10,688 bases of DNA from Pseudomonadota bacterium (GTDB lineage Bacteria; Pseudomonadota; Alphaproteobacteria; Acetobacterales; Acetobacteraceae). The notes under the pieces were generated by a model. It was not told the DNA's origin. It searched no databases and saw only the letters and a list, made by a program, of their open reading frames with translations. Made by a program: the position numbers and the translations under genes. Positions 6,501-10,688 of the stretch are shown here, piece by piece. Where the stretch lies: positions 1 to 10,688 of the forward strand of contig JAJZVS010000096.1 in the NCBI GenBank assembly GCA_021845555.1, given 5' to 3'. The stretch's first letter is position 1; the number at the start of each line of letters is the position of its first letter.

Positions 6501-7031
6501 TCAGGACCGCGCCAGCAAGGCGATCGCCGGCGCGATCAGCCGGGCGAGCGCCTCGCACCCCGCCTGATCCGCGGCATCGAAGCGCCCCGGCAGCGGGCTG
6601 TCGAGGTCGAGCACGCCGCACAGCGCCCCTTCCTCCAGGACCGGCACGACGAGTTCGGCGCGCGAGGCCGCGTCGCAGGCGATATGGCCAGGGAAGGCGG
6701 TCACGTCCGGCACCAGGATGCTGCGCCGCCCGGCCGCGGCGGTGCCGCAAACCCCGCGGCCGAGCGGGATGCGGATGCAGGCCGGCTTGCCCTGGAACGG
6801 GCCGAGCACCAGCTCCCCGCCCCGCAGCACGTAGAACCCGGCCCAATTCAAATCTGGAAGACTGTAAAACAGCGCCGCCGCCGCGTTGGCCGCGTTGGCG
6901 AGCGGGTCGCTCTCGCCCTCCAGCAGCGCCCGCAGATCAGCGCGCAACGATCGGTAGAGCGCCGCCTTGTCGGTATCCCCCGCCACGGTCGGGCCGGACC
7001 AGGCCGTGGCCCGGGTCGGATCGTGAACCAT
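6501..7031 (-). CDS. msrC: Free methionine-(R)-sulfoxide reductase (GAF-domain fRMsr)
   Basis: A 176-residue protein made of a single GAF domain. It matches the fRMsr family (E. coli YebR/MsrC), which reduces free methionine-(R)-sulfoxide to methionine through cysteine disulfide exchange with thioredoxin. Diagnostic stretches are LPDLNWAGFYVLR (58-70), GELVLGPFQGKPACIRIPLG (72-91), RGVCGTAAA (92-100), PDVTAFPGHIACDAASRAEL (108-127) and DLDSPLPGRFD (142-152). The three family cysteines are Cys85, Cys95 and Cys119, equivalent to E. coli Cys84, Cys94 and Cys118. Two upstream in-frame ATGs (7061 and 7091) exist. The start at 7031 is preferred because it has AAGGGG 7 bases upstream and gives the usual N-terminus. 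It is cytoplasmic. The HdeD-family gene follows on the same strand, so the pair may be a small stress-response unit. Confidence 0.94.
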   Translation of the reverse strand: MVHDPTRATAWSGPTVAGDTDKAALYRSLRADLRALLEGESDPLANAANAAAALFYSLPDLNWAGFYVLRGGELVLGPFQGKPACIRIPLGRGVCGTAAAGRRSILVPDVTAFPGHIACDAASRAELVVPVLEEGALCGVLDLDSPLPGRFDAADQAGCEALARLIAPAIALLARS

Positions 7032-7167
7032 CGTGCTTCCCCTTGGGGCGGCCTCGCCCATCACGCCATCGCCCGACCGACGCCGCGACACGCGCGGGGG
7101 CGAGACTTCCGCCGGCGGTCATTCTACTCTCCGCCCCGCCGGTTCAGAAAGCACAGGAAACGCCGCC
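7032..7167. promoter_or_regulatory. Divergent intergenic region between fRMsr and alcohol dehydrogenase genes
   Basis: A 136-base spacer that should contain both promoters. A perfect 10-base palindrome, CCGCCGGCGG, is at 7109-7118, followed by the slightly AT-richer ATTCTACTCT. Such GC palindromes are common by chance in this composition. An AGGAAA ribosome site (7154-7159) precedes the dehydrogenase ATG. Confidence 0.3.
7039..7044 (-). promoter_or_regulatory. Ribosome binding site AAGGGG for the fRMsr gene
   Basis: On the coding strand AAGGGG is separated by 7 bases from the ATG at 7031. It decides that start over the in-frame ATGs at 7061 and 7091, neither of which produces a recognisable family N-terminus. 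Confidence 0.6.
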
Positions 7168-8367
7168 ATGACCACCGTTGCCGCCACCTTCGCCGCGCCC
7201 CGCCAGATCCTGATCGGCGCCGGCGCCGTGCGCCAGCTGCCCGCGTTGCTCGGCAAGTTCGGCCTCTCGCGCCCGCTGGTGGTGTCCGATCCGGTGATGG
7301 TCGCCACCGGGCTGATCGCCCGCTGCCTCGACCCGCTGGCGGCAGCCGGCATCGCGGCCGGCGTGTTCAGCGACACCGTCTCCGACCCCACCGACACGGT
7401 GGTGGAGGCCGGCGTCGGGATGATGTCGCGCGGCAGCTACGACTGCCTGATCGGCTTCGGCGGCGGCTCGCCGATCGACACCGCCAAGGCGATGGCGATC
7501 CTGGCGGGCGCGGCCGACGGCACGCAGGCAAAGATGCGCGACTTCAAGGCGCCCGCCGCAGCCGACCACGGCGCGGTGCCGGTGCTCGCCATCCCCACCA
7601 CCGCCGGAACGGGGAGCGAGTGCACCCGCTTCACCGTGATCACCGACACCGAACGCGACGAGAAGATGCTGATCGCGGGTCTGGGCGCCCTGCCGCTTGC
7701 CGCCATCGTCGATTACGAGCTCACCTTCACCGTGCCGGCCCGCACCACCGCCGATACCGGCATCGACAGCCTGACCCACGCGCTGGAGGCCTATGTCTCC
7801 AAGCGCGCCAACCCGTTCTCCGACGCCTTCGCCCTGTCGGCGATGGCGCTGATCGGCACGCATCTGCGCACCGCCTACCGCGAGCCGCGCAACGCCGCCG
7901 CGCGGGAGGGGATGATGCTCGGCGCGACCCAGGCGGGGCTGGCGTTCTCCAACGCCTCGGTGGCGCTGGTGCACGGGATGTCGCGGCCGATCGGGGCGCA
8001 TTTCCACGTCCCGCACGGCCTGTCCAACGCGATGCTGCTGCCGGCGCTGACGCGCTACTCGCTGCCCGGCGCCGAGGCCCGCTATGCCGAGGCGGCGCGC
8101 CGGATCGGCTTCGCGGCGACGAACGAGGCCGACGGCGCGGCGGCGGCGAAGCTGGTGGCGGGACTGGAGGCGCTGAACCGGGAACTCGCCGTCCCGACGC
8201 CGGCCGCGTTCGGGATCCGGGAAGCCGACTGGCAGGCGAAGCTGGCGTTGATGGCCGAGCAGGCGCTGGCGTCCGGCAGCCCGGCCAACAACCCGCGGGT
8301 GCCGGAGGCCGCCGAGATCGTGGCGCTCTATCGCGCGGTCTGGACCGGCGACGCCGTCAATTTGTGA
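7168..8367 (+). CDS. Iron-containing (group III) alcohol dehydrogenase
   Basis: A 399-residue NAD(P)-dependent dehydrogenase of the Fe-ADH family, which interconverts alcohols and aldehydes or ketones. The start at 7168 has AGGAAA 8 bases upstream and places APRQILIGAGAVRQLP (10-25) at the normal N-terminal position. The dinucleotide-binding motif is GFGGGSPIDTAKAMA (96-110), followed by PTTAGTGSE (143-151). The metal-binding set is complete: Asp200 and His204 in DTGIDSLTHALEAYVS (196-211), His269 in VALVHGMSRPIGA, and His283 in FHVPHG. The 4 and 14 residue spacings equal those of E. coli FucO (Asp196/His200 and His263/His277). No signal peptide is present, so it is cytoplasmic. The physiological substrate cannot be inferred, because no pathway genes flank it. 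Its last 11 bases overlap the 3' end of the convergent EAL gene. Confidence 0.94.
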   Translation: MTTVAATFAAPRQILIGAGAVRQLPALLGKFGLSRPLVVSDPVMVATGLIARCLDPLAAAGIAAGVFSDTVSDPTDTVVEAGVGMMSRGSYDCLIGFGGGSPIDTAKAMAILAGAADGTQAKMRDFKAPAAADHGAVPVLAIPTTAGTGSECTRFTVITDTERDEKMLIAGLGALPLAAIVDYELTFTVPARTTADTGIDSLTHALEAYVSKRANPFSDAFALSAMALIGTHLRTAYREPRNAAAREGMMLGATQAGLAFSNASVALVHGMSRPIGAHFHVPHGLSNAMLLPALTRYSLPGAEARYAEAARRIGFAATNEADGAAAAKLVAGLEALNRELAVPTPAAFGIREADWQAKLALMAEQALASGSPANNPRVPEAAEIVALYRAVWTGDAVNL

Positions 8368-9169
8368 GGACGGCGGTACCTGCGGCGGCGGCCGTCTCGG
8401 CGTGCGAGGAGGCCGCCCAGAGCAGCCGCCAGGCGGCCAGATGCGCCGCTTCCATGGCCTCGGCGACCAGAAATCCCTGCGCCTGATCGGCGCCGAGGGA
8501 CAGCATGCGGGTCCAATCCGCGCTGTCCTCGATCCCCTCGGCGGTGACGGTCAGCCCGTGCCGGCGCGCCGCGGCGACGATGGCGGCGGCGAAGCGGTGC
8601 GCGGTCGTGCTTTGGCCCGTCATCCGGACCAGCCCGCCGTCGAGCTTCAGGCCGGTGAACGGCAGATCGAGCAGCTTCGGCAGATAGCTCATGGCCGGCA
8701 CCACATCGTCGATCACCGCGCGGTAGCCGGCGCGGCGCAGTTGCTCGAGCACGCGGCCGAGGCGATCGATTTCCTCGACCGGCTGGCTTTCGGTTAGCTC
8801 GACGACCACCCGGCCGGGTTCCAGGCCGGCGGCCTCCCGCCGGGCTTCCAGCCGCGCGAGCGTGCTCGGCAGCAGCAACAGGTCGAGCGGTACGTTGATA
8901 CCGACGGCAAGCCCCGCCGGCCCGGGATCGACCGCGGCGATATCCGCGAAGGTGGTGGCGGCGATCTGTTCGGTGAGCTCGCCGGCCAGGCCCGCGAGCT
9001 CTATCTGCGGCACGAACCGCCCCGCCCCCAGTAGGCCGAGGCTGGGATGATTGAGCCGCGCCAGCGCTTCGACCGCAACCGGTACGCCGTCGGCCAGGCG
9101 GACGATCGGCTGGTAGCGTGGCTCGATCCATGCGCTGTTGAGGGCGGCTTCGATCTCCCGTACTTGCAT
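8357..9169 (-). CDS. Stand-alone EAL-domain protein (c-di-GMP phosphodiesterase-like) with altered loop 6
   Basis: A 270-residue protein consisting almost only of an EAL domain, the fold that hydrolyses cyclic di-GMP to pGpG. Catalytic and metal residues are all in place: Glu34 (EALARLNHP), Asn92 (INVPLDLL), Glu124 and Glu127 (VVVELTES), Asp154 and Asp155 (VIDD), Lys175 and Asp177 (GLKLD), Glu211 (AEGIE) and Gln231 (QGFLV). Their spacings equal those of RocR (Glu175, Asn233, Glu265, Glu268, Asp295, Asp296, Lys316, Glu352, Gln372) with a constant offset of 141. However, loop 6, normally DDFG(A/T)GYSS, reads DDVVPAMSY at 154-162, so both glycines and the Phe are lost. No GGDEF, PAS, REC or membrane segment is present, only an Ala-rich C-terminal tail (about 251-270). 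It could be an active enzyme, a weakly active one or a c-di-GMP effector. The ATG at 9169 is preferred although the AAAGG before it is only 1 base away; AAGGCGG lies further upstream. Confidence 0.9.
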   Translation of the reverse strand: MQVREIEAALNSAWIEPRYQPIVRLADGVPVAVEALARLNHPSLGLLGAGRFVPQIELAGLAGELTEQIAATTFADIAAVDPGPAGLAVGINVPLDLLLLPSTLARLEARREAAGLEPGRVVVELTESQPVEEIDRLGRVLEQLRRAGYRAVIDDVVPAMSYLPKLLDLPFTGLKLDGGLVRMTGQSTTAHRFAAAIVAAARRHGLTVTAEGIEDSADWTRMLSLGADQAQGFLVAEAMEAAHLAAWRLLWAASSHAETAAAAGTAVLTN

Positions 9170-9460
9170 GCCTTTCTGCCGCCTTGCTGGACGCACACGG
9201 ACGTCCTGTCCGCCTCTAAAGCCATACCGTACGCCGAACGCTCCCGCCAGCCTAAAACGTCTTATTTTTCGCGGCACCCCATATTTTTTAACGAATCTCT
9301 TACATTTGCCTTGCAGCGCGACCCGCCCCGGGGAGATGGAACCCCCGGCCGGGGTCTCTCGCAAGCCTGGGGTTGAGTCCGATCCCCCCGGCGTGCAGGC
9401 TGGATACGGCGCCCGGCAGGCAAACGCTGCGGGGACCCAGAAAACGGAGGATAAACGTTC
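9170..9460. promoter_or_regulatory. Long divergent leader region upstream of the EAL gene and the substrate-binding protein
   Basis: A 291-base spacer with no credible gene. Bases 9251-9309 are strikingly AT-rich for this DNA, including CTTATTTTT and ATATTTTTTAACG, and are the best candidate for promoters of one or both flanking genes, though no clear hexamer pair stands out. Downstream lie GC-rich symmetric elements, CCCCGGGG (9326-9333) and CCCCGGCCGGGG (9343-9354). There is also a GGGG...CCCC pairing possibility just after, inside what would be the untranslated leader of the transporter gene. I do not recognise any known riboswitch. Confidence 0.4.
9446..9450 (+). promoter_or_regulatory. 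Ribosome binding site GGAGG for the substrate-binding protein
   Basis: GGAGG lies 10 bases before the ATG at 9461, in an A-rich context. It is the strongest Shine-Dalgarno match in the window, fitting an abundantly made binding protein. Confidence 0.75.
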
Positions 9461-10675
9461 ATGACGATCAGCAGACGCACCGCCCTGACCGGCGCCCTGG
9501 CCGCGGCAGCGGCAACGGCCGCCCCGCGCGCCCGGGCGGCAACGCCGGGGGTGACCAAGACCACGCTGAAGATCGGCAACACCATGCCCTACAGCGGCCC
9601 GGCCTCCGCCTATGGCGTGGTCGGCAAGGCAGACGCCGCGTTCTTCAAGATGGTCAACGACCAGGGCGGCGTGCACGGCCACAAGATCGACTTCATCTCC
9701 TACGATGACGGCTACAGCCCGCCGAAGACGGTGGAGCAGGTGCGCCGCCTGGTGGAGCAGGACAAGGTGGACTTCCTGTTCAACCCCCTGGGCACGCCGA
9801 CCAACTCGGCGATCGAGCGCTACTGCAACCACAAGAAGGTGCCGCAGCTGTTCGTCGCCACCGGGGCGGACAAATGGGGCAACTACAAGCAGTACCCCTG
9901 GACCATCGGCTGGCAGCCGAGTTACCGCACCGAAGCCCAGATCTACACGAAGTACATGCTGAAGGAGAAACCGAACGCCAAGCTCGGGATCCTGTTCCAG
10001 AACGATGATTTCGGCAAGGACTATCCGAACGGCGTGCGCGACGTGCTCGGCAAGACCTGGAGCAAGCATGTCGTCAAGTCGCTGTCCTACGAGGTGACCG
10101 ACCCCACCATCGATTCGCAGATCACCGAGCTGCAGGCAGCGGGCGCCGATGTCCTGCTGGTGGCCGCCACCCCCAAGTTCGCCGCCCAGGCGATCCGCAA
10201 GGTGCACAGCCTCAACTGGAAGCCGATGTTCTTCATGACGAACGTCTCGATCTCGGTCGGGTCCGTCATCAAGCCGGCCGGGGAGCAAAGCGCGATCGGC
10301 ATGCTGAGCGCGCTCTATCTGAAGGACACCACCGATCCCACCTGGGACAACGATCCGGGCATGAAGGAGTTCCGCGCCTTCATGGCGAAATACGTCCCCG
10401 GCGGCGACATCACCGACGGCGGCTACGTCGCCGGCTACGGCGCCAGCTACACGATGTGGAAAGCGCTGGAGCAGTGCGGCGGCAATTTCTCGCGCGCCAA
10501 CGTGATGAAGCAGGTGACCAACCTCAAGAAGCTGGCGGTGCCGGTGCTGCTGCCGGGCATCACGGTGAACACCAGCCCGACCAACTACCACCCGATCCGG
10601 GCGATGCAACTCGCCCGCTGGGATGGCACGTCCTTCAAGCGCTTCGGCGAGATGATCGAAGGCGCGCCGGTCTGA
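9461..10675 (+). CDS. ABC transporter substrate-binding protein, branched-chain amino acid (LivK-like) family
   Basis: A 404-residue periplasmic binding protein of the type I fold (Peripla_BP_6/LivK-like). Residues 1-26 are an export signal with a twin-arginine-like start (TISRRTAL), an Ala-rich core and a probable cleavage after ARA at residue 26. The mature part begins with the family strand TLKIGNTMPYSGPASAYG (35-52). It continues with DDGYSPPKTVEQVRRLVEQD (82-101), the region NPLGTPTNSAIE (108-119), ILFQNDDFGKDYPNGV (about 176-191) and the TDPTIDSQITELQAAGADVLL region. It delivers a ligand to a membrane permease/ATPase complex; amino acids are the common ligands, but urea, amides and aromatic compounds are also known. 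No permease or ATPase gene is in the window. They may lie downstream of the right edge or elsewhere. The ligand is unknown. Confidence 0.93.
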   Translation: MTISRRTALTGALAAAAATAAPRARAATPGVTKTTLKIGNTMPYSGPASAYGVVGKADAAFFKMVNDQGGVHGHKIDFISYDDGYSPPKTVEQVRRLVEQDKVDFLFNPLGTPTNSAIERYCNHKKVPQLFVATGADKWGNYKQYPWTIGWQPSYRTEAQIYTKYMLKEKPNAKLGILFQNDDFGKDYPNGVRDVLGKTWSKHVVKSLSYEVTDPTIDSQITELQAAGADVLLVAATPKFAAQAIRKVHSLNWKPMFFMTNVSISVGSVIKPAGEQSAIGMLSALYLKDTTDPTWDNDPGMKEFRAFMAKYVPGGDITDGGYVAGYGASYTMWKALEQCGGNFSRANVMKQVTNLKKLAVPVLLPGITVNTSPTNYHPIRAMQLARWDGTSFKRFGEMIEGAPV

Positions 10676-10688
10676 CATGCGAGATCGG

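Noticed and set aside
9170..10678. Minus-strand open frame extending the EAL gene upstream across the substrate-binding protein
   Set aside because: The extra part is antisense to a clear binding protein and resembles no sensory domain. The EAL domain itself begins normally at the ATG at 9169.
10676..10688. Possible next gene start (ATG at 10677) just after the substrate-binding protein
   Set aside because: Only four codons are visible and there is no ribosome binding site in the two bases after the stop, so it cannot be judged.

Overview
The window is GC-rich and densely packed. It looks like a chromosomal segment from an alphaproteobacterium, and an Acetobacteraceae/Rhodospirillales-type lineage is my best guess. 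The basis is codon bias (Ala/Arg/Gly/Pro-rich proteins, GC at third positions) and the alphaproteobacterial character of the MotB N-terminus, the TPR-glycosyltransferase and the amino-acid-type substrate-binding protein. No marker gene is present, so the assignment is inference. I see no rRNA, tRNA, CRISPR array, insertion sequence or phage gene.

Layout, left to right. (1) Minus strand, 1-1400: a flavin amine oxidase whose stop overlaps the start of a truncated S49-peptidase-like gene (ATGA overlap). (2) Plus strand, 1591-3186: a TPR protein with a C-terminal GT9/heptosyltransferase-like domain. It ends tail-to-tail in a 4-base overlap with (3) a minus-strand Lrp/AsnC regulator (3183-3662). 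(4) Plus strand, 3840-5885: the flagellar stator genes in the order motB-motA. (5) Minus strand, 5899-7031: an apparent two-gene unit of free-methionine-(R)-sulfoxide reductase followed by an HdeD-family membrane protein. (6) Plus strand, 7168-8367: an iron-type alcohol dehydrogenase, overlapping by 11 bases at its 3' end with (7) a minus-strand stand-alone EAL protein (8357-9169). (8) Plus strand, 9461-10675: a branched-chain-amino-acid-type ABC substrate-binding protein with a twin-arginine-like signal peptide, preceded by a 291-base leader with an AT-rich stretch.

The architecture is strikingly alternating: four divergent intergenic regions (190, 177, 136 and 291 bases) and three convergent junctions with essentially no space (4-base overlap, 13-base gap, 11-base overlap). 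The functional thread that can be defended is motility and cell envelope. The stator (MotB/MotA) couples ion flow to flagellar rotation, the TPR-glycosyltransferase could modify flagellin or the surface, a divergent Lrp regulator sits directly upstream of motB, and an EAL protein could affect c-di-GMP. The methionine-sulfoxide reductase/HdeD pair suggests stress protection. The oxidases and the transporter component look like ordinary metabolic genes.

I did not find a clearly novel multi-gene system. The observations most worth a second look are the EAL protein with a complete catalytic residue set but a replaced loop 6, the TPR-glycosyltransferase near the stator genes, the reversed stator gene order with a MotB carrying proline/alanine-rich segments, and the T8 tract between the two stress genes.
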